This document shows positions 48,075-56,829 of a stretch of DNA of 64,000 bases, piece by piece. This stretch comes from Janibacter sp. CX7 (GTDB taxonomy: Bacteria > Actinomycetota > Actinomycetes > Actinomycetales > Dermatophilaceae). The notes beneath the pieces were generated by a model. That model was not told the origin of the DNA. It saw only the letters and a list, made by a program, of their open reading frames with translations, and searched no databases. A program made the translations under genes and the position numbers. The DNA is taken from contig NZ_CP101464.1 in NCBI RefSeq assembly GCF_024362365.1, positions 2,666,001 through 2,730,000 of the forward strand, written 5' to 3'. Position 1 is the stretch's first letter, and each line of letters begins with the position of its first letter.

Positions 48075-48986
48075 ATGACCACACAGGGGATCGTCGTCGA
48101 GCACGCCCGACGTGCCTTCGGCCCGGTCCTCGCCGTCGACCACATCTCGCTCGTCGCCCGCCCCGGTGAGGTGACGGCGCTCATCGGGCCCAACGGCTCC
48201 GGCAAGACGACGCTCATGCTCATGCTCGCGAGCCTGCTCGTGCCCGACCGCGGCTCGATCCGGGTCGACGGCTTCGACCCGGTGACGCAGCCCACCGAGG
48301 TGCGCCGGGCGCTGGGCTGGATGCCCGACGGCTTCGGCACGTGGGACACGCTGCGGGTCCGCGAGGTGCTCGAGATCGTCGCCTCGGCCTACCGCATCCC
48401 CGCCGGCACCGCCCGGGAGCGCATCGCCTCGCTCCTGCGGCTGGTCCACCTCGACGACCTCGCCGAACGGCCGGCCCGGGTGCTCAGCCGCGGGCAGAAG
48501 CAGCGTCTGGGCCTGGCCCGGGCCCTCATCCACGACCCGAGCGTGCTCGTGCTCGACGAGCCCGCCTCCGGGCTCGACCCCCGCTCCCGCATCGAGCTGC
48601 GCGACATCATGCGTGACCTGGCCGCGCAGGGGCGCACGGTCCTCGTGAGCAGCCACATCCTCACCGAGCTGCAGGAGATCGCCGACAACGCCGTCATCGT
48701 CGCCGGCGGCCGCAGCATCCAGAGCCAGGGCATCGCGGCGCCCGCAGGCGTGCTGACCTATCGCATCACGGCGGGCAGCCTCGAGGTCCTCGAGCGGGCG
48801 CTGCTCGACCTCGGCCACCGGCCCACCCGGGCCAACCGCGCCCTCGAGGTGACCCTGGCCGACGAGATCGCCGCGACCGACCTGCTGCGCGCCCTCGTCA
48901 CGGCCAACGTGCCGGTCACGGCCTTCGCCCCGGCCCAGGGATCCCTCGAAGCCGCCTACCTCGCTGTGACGGAGGACCGCCAGTGA
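48075..48986 (+). CDS. ABC transporter ATP-binding protein (export type)
   Basis: The 303-residue ATPase has Walker [11 protein letters not shown]-loop region [12 protein letters not shown], signature [16 protein letters not shown], Walker [17 protein letters not shown] and switch His in VSSHILTE. The C-terminal 75 residues form an extra ACT-like or regulatory module ([18 protein letters not shown]). It pairs with the membrane subunit downstream (GTGA overlap). ATG 48075 is 6 nt after TAGGTT (48063-48068), implying a leaderless mRNA; GTG 48069 is an alternative. Substrate unknown. Confidence 0.92.
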   Translation: MTTQGIVVEHARRAFGPVLAVDHISLVARPGEVTALIGPNGSGKTTLMLMLASLLVPDRGSIRVDGFDPVTQPTEVRRALGWMPDGFGTWDTLRVREVLEIVASAYRIPAGTARERIASLLRLVHLDDLAERPARVLSRGQKQRLGLARALIHDPSVLVLDEPASGLDPRSRIELRDIMRDLAAQGRTVLVSSHILTELQEIADNAVIVAGGRSIQSQGIAAPAGVLTYRITAGSLEVLERALLDLGHRPTRANRALEVTLADEIAATDLLRALVTANVPVTAFAPAQGSLEAAYLAVTEDRQ

Positions 48987-50017
48987 CCATCTCGGGAGTC
49001 CTCACCGTCGCTCGGCTCGAGCTCATGCAGCGATTCCGCGGCGCCCGGTGGTACATCGCCTTCGTCCTGTGGTTCGCCTGCATCGCGGGCATCGCCATGC
49101 TCACCTGGCTCGCGCTCGCCGACTCCGAGACGGCCGTCGGGTCGATCACCTTCGACGTCGTCCTCTTCTTCGTGCTCGGGCTCAGCCTGCTGATCATGCC
49201 GGCGCTGACCGCCACGTCGGTCAACGGCGACCGGGATGCCGGCGTCCTCGCGACGCTGCAGACCACCCTCCTGACGGCCACGGACATCATCCTCGGCAAG
49301 CTGCTCGCCTCGCTCGTGATGGCGGCGACCTTCCTCGCCCTCGCGGCACCCTTCCTCGTCCTCGCACTCTTCCAGGGCGGCGTCGGCCTGCTCGGCGCGG
49401 CCCGGGTGCTCCTCGTCCTCGGCATCATCCTGCTGACGGTCTGCGCCCTCGGCCTGATGTACTCCACCCTCGTCGCCCGCCCCGTCGGCTCGGCGGTGCT
49501 CACCTATCTCACCGTCGCCGGGCTGAGCTTCCTCACGCTCATCCTCTTCGCGATGTCCACCCCCTTCGTCAGCGACCAGGAGCCGGCGCGGATCCACGGG
49601 CAGCGCTACGACGTCTCGGCCCCGACCGGCCCGCCCCGGTGCGAGGACTACACCGAGCTGCGCCACGTGGTCCACACCGAGCGCACGTGGTGGCTGCTCG
49701 GGGTCAACCCCTTCGTCATCGTCGCCGACGCGGCGCCGCACGACCTGGGCGACGACTCGGCGAGCGGCTTCACCCCGCTGCGCTGGATCTCCTACGGCAC
49801 CCGCCTGGCCAAGGCCGGACCGCCCGAGGTGCGCGACGAGTGCTACCTCGACGGCGACTCGACGACGGACGGCGAGGCCCGGGTGGCCGACGAGTTCCCG
49901 GCGTGGCCGGTGGGTCTGGCGATCTACGTGCTCGCCGCGGCGGGCGCGACGGCCATCGCGATCCGGCGGGTGCGCACCCCGATCCGGCGCCTGCCGAGCG
50001 GGACGCGCGTGGCCTGA
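48983..50017 (+). CDS. ABC transporter permease
   Basis: The 344-residue ABC-2-type membrane protein has six transmembrane helices (about 22-46, 55-77, 100-135, 140-165, 170-195, 312-330) and a 110-residue extracytoplasmic loop between the fifth and sixth, with Cys residues in PPRCEDYTE and RDECYLDGD that may form a disulfide. It forms an exporter with the ATPase upstream. Substrate unknown. Confidence 0.88.
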   Translation: MTISGVLTVARLELMQRFRGARWYIAFVLWFACIAGIAMLTWLALADSETAVGSITFDVVLFFVLGLSLLIMPALTATSVNGDRDAGVLATLQTTLLTATDIILGKLLASLVMAATFLALAAPFLVLALFQGGVGLLGAARVLLVLGIILLTVCALGLMYSTLVARPVGSAVLTYLTVAGLSFLTLILFAMSTPFVSDQEPARIHGQRYDVSAPTGPPRCEDYTELRHVVHTERTWWLLGVNPFVIVADAAPHDLGDDSASGFTPLRWISYGTRLAKAGPPEVRDECYLDGDSTTDGEARVADEFPAWPVGLAIYVLAAAGATAIAIRRVRTPIRRLPSGTRVA

Positions 50018-50071
50018 GCGCCGTGCCTCGGCGCCGCCTCGGCGACGGGGCCACGGCGGCACCCCGCGCGG

Positions 50072-50626
50072 TCAGGAGTGCAGGGCGTCGAACTCCGCCT
50101 CGCCGACCACGTCGGCGTCGGCGTCCAGGCGCAGGTGCGCGAGCAGGGTCTGCAGGACTCGCACGGCCATGGCCGCGCGGTCGCCCCAGTCGGCGAGATA
50201 GCTGTACTGCCACCACCACAGGGCCTCGACCGGACGACCCGCGTCGTGGTGGGCCAACCCGTGGGCGAGCGCAGCGGCCACGACGGCGAGGTCGTTGCTC
50301 AGGGACCCGCCCGCCGTCTCGGTCGAGGTGACCGGGTCGACGACGTCGGCGTACTCGTCGACCCCGTCGAGCAGCTGGGCCAGACCGGCGCGCAGCGGGT
50401 CCATCTCGGTGTCGGGCCCGGGGTCACGCTCGAAGCGCTCCTCGAGGACGACGTCGGCGATCGCCCCGAGGCGGGCACCCACGAGCTGGACCTGGCTCGT
50501 CGTGAGCAGCAGCAGCGGGATGGCGCTCTCGGGTGCGGCACCGGAGGCGATGTCGGCGAGCGTCCCGAGCCAGGCTCGCGCCTCGGCGGCGCACTCGTCG
50601 GCCAGGAGCGTGGTGTCGTCAGGCAT
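50072..50626 (-). CDS. DUF5063 domain-containing protein
   Basis: The 184-residue helical protein contains [28 protein letters not shown] near its C-terminus (conserved Trp-rich core) and is placed directly downstream of recR in many actinobacteria. Its start overlaps the recR stop by 8 nt. Function unknown. Confidence 0.83.
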   Translation of the reverse strand: MPDDTTLLADECAAEARAWLGTLADIASGAAPESAIPLLLLTTSQVQLVGARLGAIADVVLEERFERDPGPDTEMDPLRAGLAQLLDGVDEYADVVDPVTSTETAGGSLSNDLAVVAAALAHGLAHHDAGRPVEALWWWQYSYLADWGDRAAMAVRVLQTLLAHLRLDADADVVGEAEFDALHS

Positions 50627-51218
50627 TGAGCAGCTTCCTCCCCTCGAAGGCACGCCCCAGCGTGACCTCGTCGGCGTACTCGAGATCGCCGCCGACCGGC
50701 AGGCCGGAGGCGAGGCGGGTGACCCGGATGTCGAAGGGGGTGAGCAGGCGCGCCGTGTAGGAGGCCGTGGCCTCACCCTCGAGGTTGGGGTCGGTGGCGA
50801 TGATGACCTCGCGCACGGTCCCGTCGGACAGACGGGACATGAGCTCGGTGAAGCGCAGGTCGTCGGGGCCGACGCCGTCCATCGGGCTGATCGCCCCGCC
50901 GAGGACGTGGTAGCGACCACGGAACTCGCGGGTCCGCTCGATCGCGACGACGTCCTTGGGCTCCTCGACGACGCAGATAGCGCTGGCGTCGCGGCGCGGG
51001 TCGGCGCAGATCCGGCACTGAGTGCCCTCGGCGACGTTGCCGCAGGTCTCGCAGAAGGCGACCTTGTCCTTGACCTCGCTGAGGGTCTGGACGAGTCGCT
51101 GCACGTCCTGCGGGTCGGCCTGCAGCAGGTGGAAGGCGATGCGCTGGGCACTCTTGGGGCCGACCCCGGGGAGTCGCCCGAGCTCGTCGATCAGGTCCTG
51201 GACCACGCCTTCGTACAC
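50619..51218 (-). CDS. recR: Recombination protein RecR
   Basis: The 199-residue RecFOR-pathway clamp has an N-terminal helix-hairpin-helix [20 protein letters not shown], a C4 zinc finger ([16 protein letters not shown]), and a Toprim domain ([33 protein letters not shown]). Function: loading RecA with RecO at gaps. GTG 51218 is 6 nt after TAGGGT (minus strand 51230-51225), so a leaderless promoter separates it from dnaX 60 bp upstream. Confidence 0.97.
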   Translation of the reverse strand: MYEGVVQDLIDELGRLPGVGPKSAQRIAFHLLQADPQDVQRLVQTLSEVKDKVAFCETCGNVAEGTQCRICADPRRDASAICVVEEPKDVVAIERTREFRGRYHVLGGAISPMDGVGPDDLRFTELMSRLSDGTVREVIIATDPNLEGEATASYTARLLTPFDIRVTRLASGLPVGGDLEYADEVTLGRAFEGRKLLNA

Positions 51219-51277
51219 CCCTCGACCCTACGCCCCGCGAGGGACAGCGCGGGACACCGAGGGCGGTGCGCCGCTGT

Positions 51278-53509
51278 CTACTCCTCGCGGATGACGGTGC
51301 CGCCGAGGATGCGCTCGATGACCGCAGGGCCGGCCGTGCCCGCCTCGACGATGTCCTCGTCGTCGTCGCTCACGGACGAGTCGTCGGGCTCACGCGGCTC
51401 CGGCTCCGGCTCGACGGGGTCGGGGGCGGGCGCCGTGGCCCACGCCGGTGCGGCCGAGGCCGCCGCCTGGCTGCCCCAGTCGGCCCCGGCAGGGCCATTG
51501 CTGGGCGCGGCCACGCCGATGTCGGCCGCCGGTGCCGCCGGCCCGGGTGCCGGGTCAGCGGCGGGCGCGGGGGCACCACCCGCGGAGGCGCCGGAGGACG
51601 CCGGCATCGTCGCCTGCGCCCCGCCGCCGCGCTGCGGCGCGCTGCCGGAGTCGTGGGGCACGCCCTCGACGCGGGCGTCGACGCCGATCGTGTCGATGAG
51701 CGCCTGCCGCACGACCTCGGCGTGCGAGCCGTTGCGGAAGGCATTGGCCAGGCCGACCGTCGCGATGCCCAGCACGAGTCGCTGCCCGTCATAGGTGAGC
51801 ACCTGCGCGTGCTCGGACAGGAAGGTCCACGTCGCCCGCCGCATCTGGTAGATCCGACCGAGGACGTCGGGCCAGCTGCGCCGCAGCGCCTCGACATCGA
51901 TCCCCCCGGAGGACGAAGGGGGCGCCGCTGCGCCTCCCGCAGCCCCAGCCGCGGGCGACGCCTCGGGTGCCGACGGCTGCGGCGCCGTCGGCTGCGGCGC
52001 CGTGGGCTGCGCGGCCGGCTCGGGCTGCACTGCCGACGGCTGCGGTGCGGACGGCTCGGACGGCGCTGCCGGGGTCTGCGGCTCCGCCTGCCCACCGGGG
52101 GTGGACGCGGACTGCGCCGGCGCGGACGGGTCGGGCTGGGGCGAACGAGCCGCAACGGGCTCGGAAGTCGGCCCCTGGGTCGGGCCCTCGTGGGCGGGCA
52201 CGGGCACCGCGGGCGCGGACGGGACCGACGCAACTGGCGCAGGCTGGACCGACGCAGCAGGCGCTGCAGGCGACGGGGTGGAGGGTGCAGCCGCGTCCGT
52301 GTGCCCACCCGACGTATCCGCCGCGGGACCGCCACCGGTCGGCACTCCCCCGACCTCGAGACGCCGCTCGATGCGGTCCAGGCGAGCGCCGTAGCCCGAC
52401 TCGCCGGCCGCGGCGGGCAGCAGCACGCGCGCGGCGATGATCTCGAGCTGCACGCGGGGCGAGGTGGCCCCCGTCATCTCGGTGAGGCCGGCGTTGATGA
52501 TGTCGGCGGCACGCGACAGGGACGCGGGACCGAAGACCGACGCCTGCTGGCGCATCCGGTCGATCTGGTCACCCGGCAGACCACGCAGGATCGCCGCCGC
52601 GCCGTCGGGCGCCGCGGACACGACGATGAGGTCGCGGAACCGCTCGAGCAGGTCCTCGACGAAGCGCCGCGGGTCGAGGCCCGTCTCGATGACCGAGTCG
52701 ATGACCTTGAAGACGCCACCGGCGTCCCCCGCGCCGAAGGCGGTCACGGCGCTGTCGAGCAGCTCGCCGTCGGTGAAGCCGAGCAGCGCGGCGGCCCGCT
52801 CGTAGGTCAGCCCTCGGTCGTCGCTGCCGGCGATGAGCTGGTCGAGCACGGACAGCGAGTCACGCACCGATCCGCCACCGGCGCGGACGACGAAGGAGAG
52901 GACCCCCGGCTCGACCTGCACGCCCTCGGCATCGCAGAGCTGCTGCATGTAGTCCTGCAGGCGGGCCGGCGGCACGAGCCGGAAGGGGTAGTGGTGGGTG
53001 CGCGAGCGGATCGTGCCGATGACCTTTTCGGGTTCGGTCGTCGCGAAGACGAACTTCACGTGCTCGGGCGGCTCCTCGACGATCTTGAGCAGGGCGTTGA
53101 AGCCCTGCGGCGTCACCATGTGCGCCTCGTCGATGATGTAGATCTTGAAGCGGCTCTGCGCCGGCCCGAAGGAGGCCCGCTCCCGCAGGTCGCGGGCGTC
53201 GTCGACACCACCGTGACTGGCGGCGTCGATCTCGATGACGTCGACCGTGCCGGGACCACCGCGGGCCAGCGCCACGCACGAGTCGCACTCGCCGCACGGG
53301 GTAGGCGTGGGCCCCTGCTCGCAGTTGAGGCACCGCGCGAGGATGCGCGCGCTCGTCGTCTTGCCGCAGCCGCGCGGCCCGGAGAAGAGGTAGGCGTGGT
53401 TGACCCGGCCGGAGCGCAGCGCCTGCATGAGCGGCTCGGTCACGTGCTCCTGCCCGATGACGTCGGCGAAGCTCTCGGGGCGGTAGCGGCGGTACAGGGC
53501 GGTGCTCAC
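51278..53509 (-). CDS. dnaX: DNA polymerase III subunit gamma/tau
   Basis: The 743-residue clamp-loader ATPase: N-terminal TALYRRYRPESFADVIGQEH, Walker A GPRGCGKTTSA, zinc module CLNCEQGPTPTPCGECDSC, Walker B DEAH in IIDEAHMV, sensor 1 FATTEPEKVIGT, and domain III to about 370. A long low-complexity linker follows (residues about 385-600, rich in Pro/Ala/Gln with QPTAPQPTAPQPSA-type repeats), then a C-terminal tau domain (VEALRRSWPDVLGRIYQMRR) and a disordered tail ending in DDDEDIVEAGTAG. No slippery A-run is present, so only the full form is expected. GTG 53509 is leaderless (TAGGCT 53522-53517). Confidence 0.95.
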   Translation of the reverse strand: MSTALYRRYRPESFADVIGQEHVTEPLMQALRSGRVNHAYLFSGPRGCGKTTSARILARCLNCEQGPTPTPCGECDSCVALARGGPGTVDVIEIDAASHGGVDDARDLRERASFGPAQSRFKIYIIDEAHMVTPQGFNALLKIVEEPPEHVKFVFATTEPEKVIGTIRSRTHHYPFRLVPPARLQDYMQQLCDAEGVQVEPGVLSFVVRAGGGSVRDSLSVLDQLIAGSDDRGLTYERAAALLGFTDGELLDSAVTAFGAGDAGGVFKVIDSVIETGLDPRRFVEDLLERFRDLIVVSAAPDGAAAILRGLPGDQIDRMRQQASVFGPASLSRAADIINAGLTEMTGATSPRVQLEIIAARVLLPAAAGESGYGARLDRIERRLEVGGVPTGGGPAADTSGGHTDAAAPSTPSPAAPAASVQPAPVASVPSAPAVPVPAHEGPTQGPTSEPVAARSPQPDPSAPAQSASTPGGQAEPQTPAAPSEPSAPQPSAVQPEPAAQPTAPQPTAPQPSAPEASPAAGAAGGAAAPPSSSGGIDVEALRRSWPDVLGRIYQMRRATWTFLSEHAQVLTYDGQRLVLGIATVGLANAFRNGSHAEVVRQALIDTIGVDARVEGVPHDSGSAPQRGGGAQATMPASSGASAGGAPAPAADPAPGPAAPAADIGVAAPSNGPAGADWGSQAAASAAPAWATAPAPDPVEPEPEPREPDDSSVSDDDEDIVEAGTAGPAVIERILGGTVIREE

Positions 53510-53609
53510 GGGCACGAGCCTACGTGCGGACGACGACAGCGGCCTCCCCCGTGGGGAGGCCGCTGTGGATCGGCCCGTCGACGCCGGCCGACGACGTGGT
53601 GACGACGCG

Positions 53610-54179
53610 TCAGGGACGAAGGGAGGCGGTCGCCTCCGCAAGCCGCGTCAGCTGCTTGAGGACATTGCCCAGCTCCTTGGCCCGGCGCTCGGCGGGGGCG
53701 AAGACGTCGCCGTCCTCCCCCTTCGTCACCTCGAGCATGGTCGAGAAGGAGACCTGGCCGCGCACGACGTGCATCTGCGGGTTGGCGAGGATCGTGCGCC
53801 AGTGCTCGACGGCCCGCACGCCGCCGTCGGCGCCGTAGGAGACCAGGGCCGCGGCCTTGTGGACCCACTCGGGGTAGAGCACGTCGAAGGCATTCTTCAG
53901 CGCCGCGGGGACGCCGTGGTTGTACTCGGGCGTGACGAAGACGTAGGCGTCGAACTCGTCGATCTTCGCGCCCCACCGGCGGGTCTTGGGGTTGTCGTAC
54001 TGCCGCTTGGCGGCCCCGGGGACGGTCGGCTCGTTGAGCAGGTCGAGGTCGTAGTCCGCGAGGTCGACCAACTCGTACTCGGCGTCGTCACGGTCGGCGA
54101 CCTGGGCGACGACCCAGTCGGCGACCTGGGCGCCGAAGCGTCCGGGGCGGGTGCTGCCGAGGATGATGGCGATCTTCAC
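53610..54179 (-). CDS. NADPH-dependent FMN reductase family protein
   Basis: The 189-residue flavodoxin-fold oxidoreductase has IAIILGSTRPGRFGAQVADW (phosphate loop) and FVTPEYNHGVPAALKNAFD, the two FMN-binding signatures of the family. GTG 54179 follows GAGAGGA; an ATG at 54218 is less likely as it falls inside a terminator hairpin. Substrate unknown; relatives reduce quinones, azo dyes or chromate. Confidence 0.9.
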   Translation of the reverse strand: MKIAIILGSTRPGRFGAQVADWVVAQVADRDDAEYELVDLADYDLDLLNEPTVPGAAKRQYDNPKTRRWGAKIDEFDAYVFVTPEYNHGVPAALKNAFDVLYPEWVHKAAALVSYGADGGVRAVEHWRTILANPQMHVVRGQVSFSTMLEVTKGEDGDVFAPAERRAKELGNVLKQLTRLAEATASLRP

Positions 54180-54207
54180 GAGGGTCCTCTCGGTCGGGGC
54201 GTGGCGA

Positions 54208-54238
54208 GGGCCCGCCATCCGTGGTGGATGGCGGGCCC
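54208..54238 (-). terminator. Intrinsic terminator after repeat-rich membrane protein
   Basis: A perfect 13-bp stem (54208-54220 with 54226-54238), 5-nt loop GTGGT, starting about 9 nt after the stop at 54248 on the minus strand. Confidence 0.7.
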
Positions 54239-54247
54239 AGCCGGTGG

Positions 54248-55771
54248 TCAGCTGCGGCGACGGTCGTCGCGCACTTCGTCGACCTTATCGCGCACCTTGT
54301 CGAAGAAGCCCTTGCTCTGCTCGGGCTGGGGCCGCTCCTCCGGTGCGAGTCGGTCACGGGCGGGGTCCTCGTCGAGCGGCGGCGCCGCCGGCGGGGGCAC
54401 GTCGCCCCGACCCGCGTCGGCCGGCGGCACGTCGGCGCCCGGGCGGGCGTCGGCCGGCGGCACAGCGGTGGACGAAGGGGGGTTCCCCTGCGCCGTCGGG
54501 TCGGCACCCGGGGCAGGCGGCGCCTGACGGGGCGTCTCCGCACCGAAGCCGTCCTGACGGGGCGCCTCCGCACCCAGACCGTCCTGACGCAGACCGTCCT
54601 GACGCGGAGCGTCGGAACCGAAGCCGTCCTGACGCGGTGCGTCCGCGCCGACCCGGTCGACGGGCTCTGCTGTCGCGCCGGTGGGCGCGACACCACCCTC
54701 GGCGGGAACGGTGTCCGGGCGGCTCGGGTCCGAGGACTCCCAGCCGCGGGCCGGGTCGTCGATGTCCGAGCCGGCGGGCTCGCCGCCGAGGCGGGTGTCG
54801 TCGGCGACGGGCTCGGCGCCCGCGTGACGGCCGACCGGCTCGTCGACCGGCTGGGTACCGGCCGGCGGGAGCGGCTCGTCCACACCGGCGTGGCGGCCGG
54901 CTGCGCCGGGCTCACCGACGGCGCCTGCCGCACCCGGCTGCTGGGCGCCTGCTGCACCCGGCTGGTCGAGGCGGCCGGGCTGGGCCGGCTCGGCGACCGG
55001 CGTCGCGCCAGCGGTGGCAGCGTCGTCGGGAGTCCGGCCCGTGGCGCCCGCAGTGCCGGCCGTGTACGAGTCCTCCGCGTAGGGGTCCTCGGACTCGATG
55101 ACGCCGTCGCGGTAGCCGTCACGGTTGTCGTCGACGAATCCGTCCTGGCCGCCGACCGGCTGGTCCACACCGCGCTCGTCGGCAACCCGCTGGTCGGTCA
55201 CACGCTGGTCCGCGCCCTGGTCGGCGACACGCGGGTCGGCGCCACGGTCGTCGTGGGTCGCCGCAGCACCAGCGGCGAGGCCACCGGCTCCGACTGCGGC
55301 ACCACCACCGGCGGCGGCCCCGGCACCGGGACCACGACGGTCGTCGTCCACGCGACGGCCCTCATCGTCGGTGGGGACGTCGGGGTCCTTGGCGTCGGCC
55401 TCGCGCACCTTCTCGTCGTAGGCCTGCTGGTCGCGCTGGGCAGCCTCGGCCCGCGTCGCGGCGTGCTGCTGCTTCTGCTCGGCCTCGATGCGCTGCTTCT
55501 CCGCCTCGGCCGCCTGACGCTCCGCCTCGGCGGACTGCCGGTCGGCCTCGGCCTGCGCTGCTCGGGCATCTGCGTCGCTGGCCCGGGCGGCGGCCTGGCT
55601 CTCGCGGTGGCGCTGCTCGCGCTCCGCAGCCTCCTGGCGCAGCTGCTCGGCCTCGGCACGCTCCCGCTCGAGGCGCTTGGCCTTCGAACCCCGGGTGAGG
55701 GCGATGACCAGCCCGATGACGAGGAGCACGAGCAGGATCCCGATGATGATCCAGATCCAGTTGTTGTCCAT
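54248..55771 (-). CDS. Membrane-anchored coiled-coil protein with disordered, repeat-rich C-terminus
   Basis: The 507-residue product starts MDNNWIWIIIGILLVLLV, a single N-terminal transmembrane helix, then a long Glu/Arg/Ala coiled coil (30-130; RAEAEQLRQEAAEREQRHRE). About 350 residues of low-complexity Gly/Ala/Pro/Asp-rich sequence follow, with tandem units such as APRQDGFGSD, LRQDGLGAE and APRQDGFGAE near residues 380-430, and a basic C-terminus KGFFDKVRDKVDEV. Related annotation in actinobacteria is vague and I do not recognise a family. It could be a cytoplasmic scaffold. A 702-codon frame on the opposite strand is its shadow. Confidence 0.75.
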   Translation of the reverse strand: MDNNWIWIIIGILLVLLVIGLVIALTRGSKAKRLERERAEAEQLRQEAAEREQRHRESQAAARASDADARAAQAEADRQSAEAERQAAEAEKQRIEAEQKQQHAATRAEAAQRDQQAYDEKVREADAKDPDVPTDDEGRRVDDDRRGPGAGAAAGGGAAVGAGGLAAGAAATHDDRGADPRVADQGADQRVTDQRVADERGVDQPVGGQDGFVDDNRDGYRDGVIESEDPYAEDSYTAGTAGATGRTPDDAATAGATPVAEPAQPGRLDQPGAAGAQQPGAAGAVGEPGAAGRHAGVDEPLPPAGTQPVDEPVGRHAGAEPVADDTRLGGEPAGSDIDDPARGWESSDPSRPDTVPAEGGVAPTGATAEPVDRVGADAPRQDGFGSDAPRQDGLRQDGLGAEAPRQDGFGAETPRQAPPAPGADPTAQGNPPSSTAVPPADARPGADVPPADAGRGDVPPPAAPPLDEDPARDRLAPEERPQPEQSKGFFDKVRDKVDEVRDDRRRS

Positions 55772-55913
55772 GGTCTGCCTCCTGACGTGAGGGTCGATCG
55801 CCGCGGCGATCGCTTGGTCACCAACCTAGGGGGATCTGGGCGGCCCGCCAGTCGAAAGCGATCGCACATCTGCGATCCACCGCGCCATGTCAGCGTCGTG
55901 AGGGCACAAAAAA

Positions 55914-56001
55914 GGACACCCCGCGTACCTGGAAGAGCTCTCCTACCCTTGCTGCATTCCTGCCCTGGGGGAGTTCGGAGAGGTACCACCACACGGGGTG
56001 C
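55914..56001 (-). ncRNA. ffs: Signal recognition particle RNA (small, bacterial type)
   Basis: About 88 nt on the minus strand forming one long hairpin: 5' GGCACCCCGTGTGGTGGTACC pairs (in part) with 3' GGTACGCGGGGTGTCC, and the apical helix 8 carries GGCAGGAATGCAGCAAGGG, the domain IV SRP54/Ffh-binding motif. A run of six T follows (minus, 55913-55908), giving a terminator. Actinobacteria often carry ffs close to dnaX and a tRNA-Ser, as here. Confidence 0.93.
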
Positions 56002-56066
56002 CGATCGCCGAGTCTACGTGGCCCGGGCCCCGGACCAAAGTCGGGGGTTTCACCCGTGGCAACGCA

Positions 56067-56095
56067 GAAGCCCCGGTCGTGACGACCGGGGCTTC
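56067..56095 (-). terminator. Intrinsic terminator of tRNA-Ser(GGA)
   Basis: A perfect 13-bp stem (56067-56079 with 56083-56095), 3-nt loop, 8 nt downstream of the tRNA on the minus strand. Confidence 0.75.
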
Positions 56096-56102
56096 GCTCT
56101 GG

Positions 56103-56187
56103 CGGAGGATAGGGGATTCGAACCCCTGAGAGCTTTCACTCAACGCGCTTTCCAAGCGCGCGCACTAGGCCACTATGCGAATCCTCC
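56103..56187 (-). tRNA. tRNA-Ser (anticodon GGA)
   Basis: An 85-nt class II tRNA: acceptor GGAGGAT/ATCCTCC, anticodon stem CGCGC/GCGCG with loop TTGGAAA (anticodon GGA), long variable arm, T loop GTTCGAATC. CCA is not encoded. Confidence 0.95.
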
Positions 56188-56271
56188 GCGGGAGAGATTA
56201 CCTGAGCAGTCGGCTACCTCGAAATCGGGCGGATTTCACCCCTTCGTCACCCGTCAGCGACGATGGGTGCC

Positions 56272-56730
56272 ATGTCGTTGCCCTCTCCCCGCCGCCTCTT
56301 CACGACCGTCGCGACCGCCGAGGCGGTGACGTGGACCCTGCTGCTCATCGGCATGTTCCTCAAGTACGTCACCAAGACGACCGAGCTCGGCGTGCGGATC
56401 GGGGGCATGCTCCACGGCATCGTCTTCATCGCCTACGTCATCGTCACGATCGTGGTGTGGATCGACCAGCGCTGGGGCGCCAAGCGCGGCGTCATCGCGC
56501 TCGCCTGCGCGATCCCGCCCCTGGTGACGCTGTGGGCGGAGCGCTGGCTCCTGCGTGACGGTCAGCTCGGCGATGCGTGGCGACTGCGGACGAAGGGGGC
56601 CGCCACCACCCCCGTCGAGGGTGTCGTCTCCGGCGCGCTGCGCCGACCGGGTCTCGCTGCGCTCGCCCTCGTCGTGGCCGTCGCGGTCCTCACCGCGGTC
56701 GCGCTGGCGGTCGGCCCGCCCGTCGGCTGA
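56272..56730 (+). CDS. DUF3817 family membrane protein
   Basis: The 152-residue protein has four hydrophobic helices (about 9-30, 43-62, 75-93, 128-148). The first part (FTTVATAEAVTWTLLLIGMFLKY and GMLHGIVFIAYV) matches DUF3817. The last 50 residues are an additional helix. ATG 56272 preferred; ATG 56263 is three codons upstream. Function unknown. Confidence 0.85.
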   Translation: MSLPSPRRLFTTVATAEAVTWTLLLIGMFLKYVTKTTELGVRIGGMLHGIVFIAYVIVTIVVWIDQRWGAKRGVIALACAIPPLVTLWAERWLLRDGQLGDAWRLRTKGAATTPVEGVVSGALRRPGLAALALVVAVAVLTAVALAVGPPVG

Positions 56731-56829
56731 CGACCGCGCGTCGTCCTGCAGTTGGGGGTCGCGCCCCCGGCAGATCGTTGATTTCTCGTCAGTCCGGAGA
56801 CGAACTGCCGCGCGACGCGCCGTGACCGG

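Noticed and set aside
51278..53509. Programmed frameshift in dnaX
   Set aside because: No A-AAA-AAG or similar slippery run in the gene.
54221..56329. Plus-strand frame of 702 codons over the repeat-rich membrane protein, SRP RNA and tRNA-Ser
   Set aside because: It runs through two RNA genes on the other strand and has no recognisable domain; the minus-strand gene has a clear start, membrane helix and coiled coil.
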